Source of the DNA: Gnetum montanum
Taxonomy: Eukaryota > Streptophyta > Gnetopsida > Gnetales > Gnetaceae
Assembly: GCA_015680685.1 (NCBI GenBank)
Contig: MNCI01024381.1
Location: 67,070-131,069, forward strand
Length of the DNA stretch: 64,000 nucleotides
Reading direction: 5' to 3'
Shown: piece after piece, positions 32,043 through 45,274 of the stretch
How positions within the stretch are numbered: the first letter of the stretch is position 1
How the letters are laid out: each line of letters opens with the position of its first letter
Position numbers and translations under genes: made by a program
Notes under the pieces: model-generated
Database searches by the model: none
What the model was told of the DNA's origin: nothing
Seen by the model: only the letters and a program-made list of their open reading frames with translations

Positions 32043-32650
32043 TATTTAGTAGCCAAAAGTTGATGCAGACCCACCATTTATCATCTTTCTTGGGCACAAT
32101 AATGAGTGGACTAACCCACTTACTATCTGCAATGGGATAAATAAACCCTACCTTAAGGAGTTGTTGGATTACCTCTTTGACAATTTACTTCAATTTTGAG
32201 TTCAATTGCCTTTGTAGCTATCTCTTTGGCTTCATGGTTGGATTAGTGTAGATGTGATGCTAGCATATCCTAGGATCAATCCTTGTGAGTTTAGGATATG
32301 ACTAGGTAAAGACTATTGACCATTTTTCAACCATGTTTAATAGCATCCTTTTCTGTTCTAGAGCAAGATTGGCATTTATTATTACTAGCTTTCCATTTTT
32401 CAAAAACACATATTTTATGCTAGCCTATAGAATTTTTAGTTCAAGGGGCTCTTGCTTGAAATTTTTAGGAATTTCCAACTCTCCCCAGTGGATATCATCA
32501 TTTGCATCATCAGAGAGTTGGTGATGAACTTACTCTAATTCATCCATGCCTATAACATATGCACATGTGAGCCTCTTAGTTGGTTCCATGCAAAGTGTGA
32601 TTCTTTTAGGATCAACGGTTAGCCACTGGGTGCCTTCTTGTTTTGTCACT
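32043..32650 (-). pseudogene. Element 5 reverse transcriptase, N-terminal part (cut by element 4)
   Basis: The minus strand reads VKEVIQQLLKVGFIYPIADS followed by KWVSPLIIVPKKDDKWWVCI and stops at 32043, where element 4 begins. The IYPIADSKWVSP...VPKK signature is typical of Athila-like and related gypsy RT. Upstream (about 32330-32600) is the conserved spacer between PR and RT. Unlike elements 2 and 3 there is no antisense gene or hairpin block between PR and RT. Confidence 0.8.
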
Positions 32651-33220
32651 ATTACATACAGGAACCTTTGAATTTTTTATTCTAGTGCACACTGCTTGCA
32701 TGTAGAGATGGATGCTTGTTTCACTAGCCAAAGTTTCTACATACAATTGCACCCTATATCATTATATGCAATGCATGGAACTTGCTTCTTCTCTATCTTC
32801 TTGAATCCATATTTTTAGATATTTCCAAGGAAAGATCTCTTATGTCCATTCTTACATCAATGGTGTTTAGCCATGTCCTTCCCATGATGATTGGGAAGTT
32901 CCCTTTGTAGTTCTCCACCTTGATCACTAGGAAATCAGTAGGATAAGACCACCCATAGATAGTGGTCACAATGTCTTTTACCAGTCCCAATGGAATTGTG
33001 ATGAACTAGTTTGCTAATTATAATCTAATTTTTCTCTTCTTGAGTGGATGTAGGTTCCATGTAGTATACATCTCATGAGAAATTATATTAACACCAGAAC
33101 CTTAGTCGAGAAGAGCTTTGCATAGTTCATTTCTAGGAATTTTCAGATAAATAAGAGGACTTTCAAGATTAGATAATTTCCTAGGAGGATTTTTAGCATA
33201 GATCCAATCAGCTACAGCAT
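32651..33220 (-). pseudogene. Element 5 protease
   Basis: ALLD-stop-GSGVNIISHEMY (about 33050-33125) is the active-site loop with one stop beside the catalytic Asp. DFLVIKVENYKGNFPIIMGR then TWLNTIDVRMD (32793-32990) is the C-terminal lobe with the I-I-x-G-R-x-W-L motif. Aspartic protease of a gypsy polyprotein, decayed. Confidence 0.75.
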
Positions 33221-35758
33221 GGGTAAGCATCACATTATGGATCCTGGGTAGTTTTTGGTTTGAAGAGAACTCAAAGGAAGTTAATACAAAGAAAGATAAA
33301 GGAATAAGGTTGTTAACCGTAGGTGTTTTTAAGGGCTTAAGAAAATTGCAAGGTTAAAAGAAAGGTCTTTTCTTTGATTGAGAATCCAAACCACTTAGTT
33401 GCTGAATCAATTGTAAGCTAATAGCCCTAGTAGCATTGCATTGTTCTGGTTGAGCTAGGAGTTCACCCTACATATAGGAAGTAGGTGGTAGTTGTGTAGA
33501 GGATGGAGGAAGATGTGCAGGAATAGGAGGAGGATAGGGGTAAAAGATGGTATCCCTCCTTACATGTGGAGAATGAGTTTGGTAATTATCAGAAGGATAG
33601 CAATGACGTTGGAAAGTGGAAACATGACTAAAAGAGTCACATGGAGACAAGGGTTGCTAAACATAATACCCATATAGATTAGGTTGTTGGTAAGGGTATT
33701 TTTGCCTTTGTGGTGCCAATGCCCATGACTATGGGTGTTGCCACTTAATATTTCTCATATAGTTGTAGTGGAGTTTCACTTGGATAATATTTTTGTGGCT
33801 AATGGAACTACCTAGAATTACCTTGAGGATAAGGTTATCTTTTGGGTGTTTTCCTTAGGACTAGTTGTGAATTCAAGGCATACGTAGTAGATTCCTATAA
33901 GTGTGAAAAAATAGGACAACATCCCTTAGGATGTTCATAATGGTAGATGTCACATCCACCATCATCATCTAATTTACTTCTTGTAACTTCCTCTATTGTA
34001 GTAATCTTGCCCTTGCCTCTTTGATAGACACATTTAGCTTCCTTGTGTCTCATGCACTCATGATCACTACTTTATTCTTTGGACTTTTCAACAACTTTCA
34101 AGACAACTTAAAATCTGCTATCCATGGAGTCCCATAACTGATCAACCTTGGCCATAATTTTAGAATGAAATATTTAGAGTAGTAAGGTTTTCCTATTCAC
34201 CACCTCATCAAGTGTTGATTCCTCCTCACTATCATAGAATCAAACCTTCCTTTTTCGAATGGAAGGATCATGGTTATATTATTTTGTACTTTATCTTTTC
34301 CTTAATTCACATTCTTCTTTAACTACCTATTCAATTAATATTTTGATTTGATGGATGCTTAACTTTGACAATCACCCTTGGGCATAGATTCCAAGGGTTC
34401 GCATTCCAGATCAAAGCCTATCTACTATGTGGCGAAGTTGGTTGAATTGAGAATAACCATGACCAGGACATTTGTGCATTACTAAACAATATCATCCAAT
34501 GGTAGCAACTAGAGGTTTATGTATTTCTTATTTTCATCCTTGGATCTAACTCCTCAAGTTGAACACTCAAGAGTATGACTAACACTTGTCATTGAACAAT
34601 TTAAGCATTATACTCCATCATTTGATAGATTCTAATTCTAAAGATCGGTACCAATTTTCTGCTTTTTTAATGAGTGTCCTCAGGAACAACTTAAGTTTTT
34701 GGCACTCACTTTCTATATTCTACAAGGCACATGCATCTTGAAAAGCTTGGAGATGGTTCCATGAATTTGAGTTATATCCCCCTTCGAACCAAGGGATATT
34801 ATTCATGTCTAGCCTTTTGATCCAACTATCCTTTACATGCCTTATTAGAATTCATACTACCTCTGCAATATTAAGCATACTTTTGGTAGCAAGAAAAGGC
34901 TCATTGATGCCTGTATTTTGGTGGCTATGATGCCTTCTACTACCTTGTTGTTCATGGAAATGGGCCTCCCTTGAATGCTTGGATCCTTGGTCTTGCCTTG
35001 CCTGATGGTCCTTTTGATCATTTCAATCCTGTTGATCACCTCTATCATAGTCATGCCCCCTATAGTTAGTCTTAGAGCTAGAAGATGATGATGATGATGA
35101 TGATGAAGGTGAAGAGGAAGGTGGACTAGCACCATCATGATGCCTGCTACCTCATTTTTAGTGATTGTGACCACGATCATAATCTTGTTTCTTATTTGCA
35201 TCCCTACCTTAACTTTCCTCTTTGGATCCTTCTTTGTCATTGGATCCATTATTACTAGAACCAAGATTGTGAATCATAGACTATAGGTTCTAATTTTGAC
35301 CTCCTTCACTGAATTCAAAGAGAGGAATTCCAATGAATGCAAAATCCTCAAAGAAGGGTTCTCCACCATATTTTTGGTAAAGTAGGAATGGCGAATCATT
35401 AAATCCTTTTCCCTTTGTAGATTCATGATGATGTTCTAGTTTTCAATCCCTAAGACATTGTGCCTTAGTGGGATGATAATCCCTAGCATCACTATCTTAC
35501 ATAATGTACTTAGCATGAAGTCCTTGGAGACCCCATCATATAAGCTTTTTTTGGAAAATTGTAGGAACAAATTGATTTGGCAACAACACAATGTTGCCTC
35601 AATGTCAAGCCATTGTAGCTATTCATCCTAATGTAGGATGAAGATGAAATTTAGTACATACTCATTAGGATGAGCATATACCACTCAATATTTTTGAGGC
35701 ACTAGTTGATATACTCTATTAGACTTGGGCAAAGAATCACTCCTGTGAGAAGAAGACA
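33221..35758 (-). pseudogene. Element 5 gag (decayed)
   Basis: It starts at MSSSHRSDSLPKSN (35758). A low-complexity region rich in Ser, His, Gln, Asp and Arg follows (35264-34857), including a Ser run from a trinucleotide repeat. A capsid-like segment reads WNHLQAFQDAC...LKLFLRTLIKKAENWYRSLE (about 34760-34650). A Tyr/Pro-rich stretch lies near 33468-33650. Frames change several times. The family is gypsy, but the exact lineage is not resolved. Confidence 0.6.
35077..35106. repeat. GAT trinucleotide run
   Basis: About eight GAT copies in element 5 gag, encoding poly-Ser on the element frame. Confidence 0.9.
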
Positions 35759-38090
35759 TCTTATGTTAGAAAATAAAAATGCAATGCACTTTTAGAAATT
35801 TTTGTAGTTGTTTTTGATGTATGATATGACTCTAAGGTTCATTTCAATGATTTTAATAATTTTTCACTAGTCTTAGATAGTACATATAACAAATAAAAGA
35901 TCCTCAACAATGGTGTGAATGATGAGTAGTGAGGTACCCCTATGCCCAACTGTACGAATCACAAGCATTCACACATGATCCGATCAAATTCCATAGACCT
36001 TAAGTTCTTAAGTACACTAGTTCTAAGATGTGAAATCTAATTGGAATGATTATTGTCTTCTCAATTCCACTTGTGAACTATAAGTAAATGGTTAAGTGAA
36101 ATTGAGGTATATGATTTTTATCATTTTGTATTTTATAAGTTTAATCACCTAGAACAATAATGAAAGGTAGAGGAATTTAATATCTAATTAAGCTACTACC
36201 TAGCTAGACTAACACAAGTACCTATTCCCACTCATTGAACACATCCTGAACACATGTAGCATTGCTAGGTTACCAAACAGTAAGCATTTCTAGGTTACTA
36301 GGTGCTAAATGTATGTTCGAAGTGGTCCTGATTATGTTCATTAACAATTGGAAATTAATTTCCTAATGAAAATGCATTAAAGTGCATGAATATTAAATGC
36401 ATCAAAGGAAACATTAATCTATTCTCAGTGCTACAAGGATTATCAAAATGGGTTGTCTTTATTCCTATAGCACTACTATGCTCAGGTACAACAATGCACA
36501 AATAAAGGTCCATACCCACTCAGACTCCTACTATAGGCACTCAAAAATATTCTAACTCTAGAATGAATAAAATACAAGAACTTCATTACTCTATGAAAAA
36601 ATTGACTAAAAACTATATGAAAATTGTAAGCCTATGCACTATATTTATATGTCAACATATACCCCATGATATTGGATATTTGACATTGCATCTTGGGGTC
36701 CAATATCTAGGCTTCAATATAGGGTATCTAATATTAGAATCTATCAAAATATGATTCATCGTACCTCAACAATTGAATGAAAACTTGTCCTTGAGTGAAG
36801 AATAGGAGAAATAAGTTCCTTACAAAATATTTGGCAGGTATGGGATTATTGACTAACATACAAACTAACTCAGATAGAACAAACAGACTCTAAGTGCTCA
36901 AGTATATAGATTTACAATCTTTTACAAAAGTGGGTGTTCATGACAATAGAATTAAACACCCTATAAAAAACTAACATCCAAATCCTCTTGGTAGCTGAAG
37001 AGTGATGGAGAAGATTCAACAATTATGAAGAGTCCTCATCACATGGTCCTGTTGCATCATCCTCAGTGAAGATAGTCTTGCTTCTAGTTCACACTTCCCA
37101 TTGCAATCACAACAAAATTGTGAATTAGTATGCAAGGTGTAACATATATCTTTGAATCATCATGTCTCATTGGTGGTTACACTTGGCTAGGTTGTGATTA
37201 TGGTGGATTTATTCCTTTAGTAGTGTTATAAGGAAGACTAATAAATAGGGTAAAATGAATAAGCGGTCCACTATTAAATTTGAAAAATTTCAAACAGGAT
37301 GAAATGCTTGAAGAGGGTATAAGAATTCACAATAGTAATAATAAAATATTTCACTAAAAAACATTATGAAGATGCACACAATTGGATGTCATTGATGAGG
37401 TAAACAAAAGGACTTGATTATAAGGATGTCTAAGGGTAGAGAACTTAACTAATCCAATGAAAAGATATGTAAATGGATCCTTCCCAAAGTAGGCACAAGC
37501 CTTTTATTTCCCTTACATCACCTCAAACTAAGGAGTCCATGGGCCTCATGGATGATTAATCGTTATGGAAAGCTGAATAAAAAAATCTAGGAAAAACTAC
37601 CCAAGAATTTTGACACATCAAACAAGAACATGAATTGATAGTGAGGTGAGACATGGAAAGCATATATGGATGAAAGAGAGTGGAATGGAGTTCTTTATTA
37701 ATATCACATGAAGTTCCTTGTGGATTTGTGGTTAAATAACATGATAAAATCTATTCATAGTCTAAACCAAAACCAACCATGTTTAGTAACTCCACATCAT
37801 CATTCTATGACCAGTCTATCCCCCTAAGACACAAGAGTGCTTTGACAGAACAACCATCATTTCTTATTAGAGAAGAAAATAGAAGTAGGAAGTGATGAAG
37901 GGCCTTAGTTAGAGGAGACCTTTAGGCATGGGTAACATGTCTTTCTAGTCCCATAACCAATGCTTGTAGCCTATTTATTTTTTCTAAGAAGTGTGCTTTG
38001 AATTCTCATCATTTTTTTTATGAAAATCATACCATGCAAAGACTTATTCAACCTCCTTTTATTGGTCAACATAGAATAGTAGGAAATCCA
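35759..38090. other. Presumed 5' region of element 5 (no gene seen)
   Basis: AT-rich sequence between element 5's gag start and element 6's LTR. No PBS, LTR boundary or credible ORF was recognised; the 63-codon ORF at 36563 has no family features. It is most likely the leader and a truncated LTR of element 5. Confidence 0.4.
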
Positions 38091-39682
38091 TGAAAACACA
38101 TTCAAACACCGCAAAATCTAGACTATGGTGTCCCAATTGCAAATTTTGGCCAAAAGTGGAAACTACGCTCAACCCCTCTATAGATTGTGGAGAGCATAGT
38201 CTCCCAAAGCATAGTCAGTTGGAGGGAAAAATCTTGAAATTTTGCCTAAGTATTGAGACTAAACTCTCCCCTAAGCACACCATTCTAGAGTGTAGTCAGC
38301 CTCTTGTGGAGAGCATAGTCAGTAGAAGGCCAATGTTCACAAATTTTGCTAAGTGTTGAGACTACACTCAACCCTACCTCAGAGTGTAATTAGCCTCTCA
38401 AGAAGAGCATAGCCAAAAGGATATTAGCTTCACAAGTTTTTCCAAGTCATAGAACTACACTCATCCCCAACTAGGAGCATAGTCAACCTCCTAGGAAGAG
38501 TGTAGTTTGCAATTTCCTTGCAGATTCCACCAGTATTGAGAATACGCTCTCCCCTAGCCTAGAGCATAGTCACCATTTTAGTAGGGTGTAGTCACCTAGG
38601 ATAGTCTCCAGCAACCTCCATAGAGTAGCAACGACACTCAGCTTAGCTCCAGAACACAGTCAACTCACCTTTAGTAAGTGTAGTTAGCAAAATGCTTCTT
38701 TTTTATACTACCTTTTGTCCCAAAATTGTAACTATGCTTGACCCCACATGAAAGCATGAAGAGTGTAGTCTCCAAGTGATATTTTTTAGGATCCTCATAG
38801 TCCTCTCAATGCACACACATGTGGTTGGCAACATAGTCACAATCCCACAAAGTCTCACACAGTCCCGCAAAGTCTCGCAAAGCATAACAAAGCATAACAC
38901 CATTATTTCCATTAGCACACCACATGAATAGTAACTACACTGAGTGTAGTCCTAGCCACCCCATCTATCATGTGATAGCCATCCTGCATTTTTGTCTAAT
39001 CCTAACCCTATAAATTCCTATGTCTTCAATGTAGTAAGGGGGGGGGGGGGGGGGGGGGGCCTTANTATGATTAGGGGCATATTGGTGAACCAAAAAAAAA
39101 GAGGTGAAGTTGTAGACCATTGTAGATCCCCCTACAACCCAACAAAACACCACACCTAGTAGTAAACTATAGCAGCCAACTTGGTAGAAGCAAACACCTT
39201 AGCAAAACATCAATCTTTGTGGCTGGATATCCCAAGGACTGTGACTATGCTATCCACCTACACCTATTTCTTGTGTTAGCTATGCGCAACCCCATTTTGG
39301 GTGGTATTCTATTTCATTTCCTTTATTTCTTTGCATTTTCCATACTTTATCTACATTTTTTGCCATTTTTACTACATAGGCATGCTTGAACTACACTCAG
39401 GTGGTAGTCCTTGCACATTGACATCATCCACCTTACTAAAACCCTTGACTATGCTCATCCCCATGAGCACCTGTAACCATGCTTGATCCCACTAACACCA
39501 CAAAAACTATAGGTACCATAACCACACTACATCCTTGTTGCATCTAGTAAGTTCCTATTGAATCGACCAAGCCATTGAAGGCATCCCATCTCTACCTCCA
39601 ACATGCCCTCATGTAGATTCAAGGTTAGGTTGTGTGCTCATGACCCTTGGTGTTTCAACCACTGATGTTTTCAATCATTACA
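38091..39682 (+). repeat. Element 6, 5' LTR
   Basis: It begins TGAAAACACATTCAAACACC and ends GATGTTTTCAATCATTACA, the reverse-complement counterpart of element 4's LTR ends, so the element reads on the plus strand. GAGCATAGTC/CTCTAGAGTGTAGTC words are frequent (38160-38600). TATAAATTCC at about 39010 is the likely TATA. A G-run and one N lie at 39038-39065. Confidence 0.8.
39038..39065. other. 22-base G run followed by an N
   Basis: Twenty-two consecutive G (39038-39059), then CCTTA and an undetermined base at 39065. Probably a homopolymer sequencing or assembly problem, not biology. Confidence 0.85.
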
Positions 39683-39688
39683 TTTTTC

Positions 39689-39706
39689 TAGCACTAGAAG
39701 GAGGGC
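39689..39706 (+). other. Primer-binding site of element 6 (tRNA-Asn)
   Basis: TAGCACTAGAAGGAGGGC on the plus strand, 6 nt after the LTR. It matches the complement of the tRNA-Asn 3' end with G-to-A changes (TGG to TAG, GCG to GCA). Confidence 0.8.
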
Positions 39707-40168
39707 TGAACCACTTTTTCAAACTCCATTGTGGTTGTCTTGCATGCTCTCTATATCATAGTTGCTAGCTTTGAGCTAGCATAGACCATAATACCCCTAT
39801 AGACCTACTACACATGTAGCAGTAGCTAGATCTTAAGCTAGTGTAGGCATTATCTACTAACCTATTGGTATAGATTGGACCCTATAGTCAATCCCCCTGG
39901 GACCATGCATACTAACCCACATCACACTCATTTCCACTACCTACTAAAAACTTGTCATTCTTAGTTGGAGCATAGTCATCTTGAGTGTAGCCAGTGTAGT
40001 CTGCTCTCAGGGGTGGAGAGCATAGTTAGAATAGCTTGCTCTTTGGCATGAAGAGCGTAGTTAGTATATTCAGTGATGTTAGCTGAGATAGGGTTAGTTT
40101 CAACATGGTCCATAGTGTTTCAAGACCACCAACACTTAAAATCTCCTCTTACAACTCAATCTGCAGCC
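39707..40168 (+). other. Element 6 leader
   Basis: Non-coding, between PBS and gag start; scattered GAGCATAGTC/GAGCGTAGTTAG words (39965-40070) as in its LTR. Confidence 0.5.
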
Positions 40169-42429
40169 ATGAACTGGGATCAAACTCTGGTGTCAATCTT
40201 AAATGCACTTGACATCTTGCCCATCCAATAGGAGACTAGGATTGACAACCCTAGGAGTTTCATAATGGCAAGACAAAGGCATTTCCTTAGGTTATGCAAT
40301 TAATACCTAGAATACATTGTGCTAAGAAATGGACAGTACAACTTCATATGCATGAAGATTTACATAGGCTTACTTGTAGATCACACTAATATGGAGGGAA
40401 AATGAAACTATGAGCTCATCCACTAAGATGGACAGGAGTATATCCTCTTCTCATTCGATATCATCCCACCTATAGAGCCCTACCATCAGCTGTTATCCTA
40501 GCTCATCTAAGTAGGTAAGTGTGACATAGGAACGAACTATGAGAAGGCCCTATAAGAGGAAGAGGATGTGTTTGAAGCTTGCTTGGAGCATGAGGGCTCT
40601 TTCTGCACCATCTTCCAATGAGTGATATCTAGTTAGGCTCCTCCTTAGCCTCATTTACCTATTCTCCTTGAGATGGTTATGACACTAGCATCACCTTCCC
40701 ACTCCACCAGGCCTAGGTCAACACTTGTAATAACAACACACCAAATGTAATGCACACATTGTGATGTAGTGGATCCCCTTAACTTGTCCTTTGTGGCATC
40801 ATCGTAACCCACTTAGCCATGTCTACCCATAGTAACCATATTAACTCATCCATACATCCATATAAGGACCATCTCTAGGCACTAAATGACTCAGGAACCC
40901 TACATCCTACCTATTTTGTTGATGACCTTGATGTCAACCAAACCTTCATGTGCATTTCTTTCCCCAATCACCATCCCTATAACACAACCAATGCATCAAG
41001 TGCATTAAGTAGTTTCACAACCTATAACCAAGCCATGGATCACACACCTATTCCAACAATAGATAACATAGTCAGCATAGCTAACTAGAGTGTCTCAAAG
41101 CTTAAACCAAGCATTTCAAATGATCAAAAGCTTGATGAAAGAGGTGAAGTGACTCACAACTATCTCTTCTAAAATTGTTAAAGTGGTTTAATTCTACTAA
41201 GATGACCCTATAACTCCTATAGTCCCACCTCTAACTCTTCCAAGTGGAATCTCACTACCCAAATTCACCAAATATAATAATAAGGGAGATCCCAATGCAC
41301 ATCTGGTCATTTTTAGGTCAAAATGTCTACTATTGCAAGCATGGCTGCATGCCATCATGCACATGTTCACCATGTCACTAATTGTCAAGGCATTAGATTG
41401 GTATTGTGCACTACCCAGAAGCTCTATCTCCTCTTTGGAGGACCTCTTGAGCCAATTTGTAATGTGCTTCAAATACAATTTAAAGCTATAGGCCACCTTA
41501 GACCAATTAATTCAAGTCAAGCAAGGCCACCTAGAACCCATGCAGAAGTTCATTCAACACTATAGTGCCTCGCTAAATGAAATATGAGAGCCGATTGTTG
41601 AAGCACATCTCCTAGCCATTTTCAAAGGTGTAGTCAACAACATTATAGTCAAACCTATATTTTGTTGGCCTACAATCCCTAAGCCAAGCCTTCACTCAAA
41701 CCAAAAGCATAGAATACATGGTAGAAGCTGGCAAGGACCCAACCTATGTGGCCTATAAGAACAAGTATGCAAGGAGAGACAAAGATAAGGGAAAGCAAAA
41801 TGCAACAATGATAACTATAGCCAAAGAAGCCAAAGCAACCAACCAGAGGTAGACAGCTAGGTAGCCTAAGGCCCTTGACAACAACAAAGCTACCAACTCT
41901 AGCACTAAGTTAATCAACCAACCTACATCCTCGATGGCCATAGTGCAAGTTGTTCAAAGGTCCAACTTGGAATGCAAGGATTTCTCTAAGTATACCTTTT
42001 TGCCACTAAATCCTTCAGAGCTACAAGATCAATTGCTAAAATTTGGACACATCTAATACAAAAAAAATATCTAAGGATGCCTACAAAAAATGATGGTAGA
42101 TACTATAAGCTACTAAGAAATCCTACTTTGGAAACACCAAACAAGCCCCTGGTCCTAAGACATATTAGGTTGGACCGATTTTGCCATTACCACCAATTGC
42201 TTAGCCATAGCATTGACATTTTCCTAGCCTTGTAAACCCACTTGCAAAGGATGATTAATAAAGATGAGTTGGTACTCGACACTACAAACTTGGTCAAGCC
42301 TTAGAACTAGTGCATGAGGATGTACAACAACCCTCTAAATGCAAATGATGTTGGCTATGTCATAAATGCTATTAGCGTTGATGACAATCTAGAACCAATG
42401 CAATAGCCATTTGTGATCTAGGCTCCCTT
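40169..42429 (+). pseudogene. Element 6 gag, N-terminal and central part (decayed)
   Basis: Start ATG at 40169 (MNWDQTLVSILNALDILPIQ then stop). NGQYNFICMKIYIGLLVDH (about 40330-40390) matches the N-terminal region of other gags. Capsid core IVPPLTLPSGISLPKFTKYN...GDPNAHLVIF (about 41218-41320), Lys-rich linker (41750-41850), zinc-finger region CHYHQLLSHSIDI (about 42180-42225), then the start of C-terminal PFVI repeats. Element 2 interrupts it at 42430. Minus-strand ORF 41197-41496 is a shadow. Confidence 0.8.
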
Positions 42430-44263
42430 TGTACCATCTGAAATCGTCGACAAGAGGCTGGAATGAACGGATGCCGAGAGATCCATGGACAAAATAGTAA
42501 GACCCTGCCTTCGCTTGAGGGCAAGCTAGAAATTAATAGAGGCAGAGTGCCTTGAATGGTTCACACACGGATCAAACAAGGACTTCCCCAAATGTACATA
42601 ATTATGGTGCATTGGATTATATATAAAAAAATGCAAAACTAAATGTTAAAAAATGAAAACAAATGTAAACTGTTTAAATAATGAAAATAGGAAAATATGT
42701 GAACAAGAAAAATAATGTAAACTTCAAGAATCTGGGCGATATTGAAAACTGTTTGTATTGATAAAAAATTTGAATGTACACTAGTCAGAACACATTTGCG
42801 GTTTGGTCGCAAGGTGGACATTTACCCCTGATGGATGAGAGCAAATGTTGGGAAGATGCAGGTTTTTGGATTGCAGGTGTACAACATCCAAGTCTGTATG
42901 AAGCCCAGATTTCCTAAGTGTGTCAAATTCCAATTTTTCAATCCTTAATCTAGTGGAAAAATAAGAGATTTATAGGGTTTTTGGCATGAGATTCAGATCT
43001 GGGAGAAGATTAGTAACTGCAGGGTGAGAAAAATTTAGATCAGGTGATAGGTGTGTGCATTGATCGGATGCACAAAATGTTACAATGTACAACGTCTAGC
43101 GTGACCAAGTCTTACGTTGGCATGTGTAATCCACAACATAAGAGCTTGGCATGCTCAAATAATAAAAAAAGAAAATTGAAAAAAATAATGCTCTATTACA
43201 ACAAAGAATTTTATCTCTGGCCTTCTAAAATTGTGGTCTGGCGTGTTCTAGCATCTAGGTGTTAGCGTCCAGCATCTGGTGTGTGATCATCCAACGTATG
43301 AAATAGAAATGGTGAATTTGGATCCCACTTTTGATCTTTGAAGCCTATTCCAAGAGTGGATCTGGATGCCTAAGGACTAGAGGGTGCTACTTGTGAAATT
43401 TGAGCTCGTTCAGAGGCTGTTTTAGCTCTATTTTGGTTGGTCATGCTGTGCAGCATGACCAAGTATTTTTGCTCTATTTTGAGCTAATTTTTGGATGCTG
43501 GTCCTCTTTTTTTGATGCCTAACTACTAATTGTTCTCTGGGATGGTCTCAGTGTTGATTTTGACTCCATTTAATTTATGTTTCAAGCCTGTTTAGTTTGG
43601 TCACATTGTGCTTACACTGTGCAGCATGACCAAAGTATGGCCCTAGCGTGACCAAGCTTGAACGGCACGTTTGAAGCCCAAATCATAAATTTTTGAAGCC
43701 TATGGACATGTACAAGTGTTGTCGATCCTTGGGGGTTGCCCAAATGTTGAATATGTTCCCTAAAACTACTTGTTTTACCCTATTTTTATTTGCTCACACT
43801 GTGCAAGCACTATACAGCGTATGAAAATGTAGCTCCAACGTCATCAAGTCAAAATACCTCATTTGAGGCCCAAATTTTCATTTTCTAGAGGCTGGGAGCT
43901 ACTGGGGGCCTTGGTGAAGGTCATGGAGGGTCCTTGTGCTTGATTTCGGCCTATTTTAACTTAGTTTTGGGGCTCCAATAGCTAGTTACATTGATCCTTA
44001 CGTTGGGCAGTGTAAGCTATAGCGTGACCAAAGTTTACTTAGCCAAAACCAAGCATTTTGAGCTCAAAACTTTTGATTTTGGATGCCGAGAGTTGGTGCA
44101 GTTACCTATGGGCCCCTAGGGGACCTTGCCTGTTGAATCGTGAATCATCAGGGACTGTTTCGGAGGCCTCCAAGTTTGGTCACACTATACTCATGTTGGG
44201 CAGCAGCATGACTTAGCTTGATTCTTGTCTAAAAGTGCTAGGCCAAATTTTTGTGGTGTTTCA
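42430..44263 (-). repeat. Element 2, 3' LTR (left copy)
   Basis: TGTACCATCTG... to TGTGGTGTTTCA; pairs with 61080-62894. TATAAATC on the minus strand near 42968-42976. Rich in GTCACGCTGTGCAGCATGACC-type words (43440-43660). Its first 150 bp align with the LTR starts of element 1, so the two LTR families share their end. Confidence 0.85.
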
Positions 44264-44279
44264 TTGGCCTCTCTTTGTT
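44264..44279 (-). other. Polypurine tract of element 2
   Basis: The minus strand reads AACAAAGAGAGGCCAA directly before the LTR start TGAAACACC. Confidence 0.8.
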
Positions 44280-45270
44280 GATGCCTAGAGGAATCCACCC
44301 GAGAGGTGTCAAAAAAGAAGTACAAAACACCACAATGAAATTTTGAGATGCATGGGAAGCATGTTGTAATTGTGGAGTCGGGGTTTGATCAAGGGATTTT
44401 TTTTGTTTAACGGTGGGAGAGGAATGCTCTTGTGAATAGGTCATGTTAGTCCTTGTCTATAGCCAGTATCTAGCATACTTGGGACCAAGGCTTGGGATGT
44501 GCATCCTTTGGAGGAACGAGACTCTTGTATCCTGTTTAAGAGAACTCGTTGTCACAACCAAAGCCACGCAGTGAGGTGGTGTGTTCTTTGGAGAAACAAG
44601 ACCCTTGTTGAGTGTCAAAGGGAACCCATTGTCCAACAACCAAAGCCACATGGTGGGATGCAACATGATTGTTTGAGACACGGGTATTTTCTTTCAAGAC
44701 AAGTACCTTCCCGCATGGCGCTTGTATGGGAAGCACCAAGGGTCTTGTGATGGATTTTAGTATTTGATTTTGTTATTTATTTATTTTTCTTTATTTTTTT
44801 TGTTTTTTTTTGGATAGAGATCTCTTTCAATGTCATGCTCGTGCTCATGTGCTTGTATCTGTTTCATGTGTTGTGCTGTGTGTTGTAACTGCTTGGAGAG
44901 TTACAGTGTGCAATCACGTATTTAGAGTTTTGGGGTGACTAGGATGTATCCTGGAAATGTAACTGAACAGGGTAGAGAGAACATGTTAGGGAATAAGGAA
45001 TGTTTGACAAACTGAGAATGTACTTGTGAATGGTTTGATTAACCTGGTTACATGCATAAGGAACAATGTGGTACCTCGTCACCGTGATGAATTGCATCCA
45101 TGTACGAACACCTCAGGGCATCATCCTACAAACACAACTCTAAGAAGAAAAGAAAACCACGAGTGAATAAGTTAGCTTAACACTTTAAACATGGATGCAA
45201 TCGATTGTGATGGAGACACTGCGTGCAATCATAGGCAAAAAAAATCGAGTAGTAGCAATGTTGTCAAACT
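44280..45270. other. Element 2, 3' non-coding tail
   Basis: Homologous to 11911-13077 of element 1. Contains a T-rich run (44755-44815) about 500 bp from the LTR, as in element 1. Short ORFs here have no support. Confidence 0.6.
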
Positions 45271-45274
45271 CTAT

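Larger units (their letters stand above)
32043..38090 (-). mobile_element. Element 5: older gypsy fragment between elements 4 and 6
   Basis: Gag, PR and the start of RT on the minus strand. It is the host of element 4's insertion (inside RT) and is bounded by element 6's 5' LTR on the right. Its lineage differs from the other elements (contiguous PR-RT, different gag). It is the oldest layer. Confidence 0.7.

Noticed and set aside
34857-35264. 135-codon His/Met-rich ORF on the minus strand
   Set aside because: Alternative frame of element 5's low-complexity gag region (GAT run read as His).
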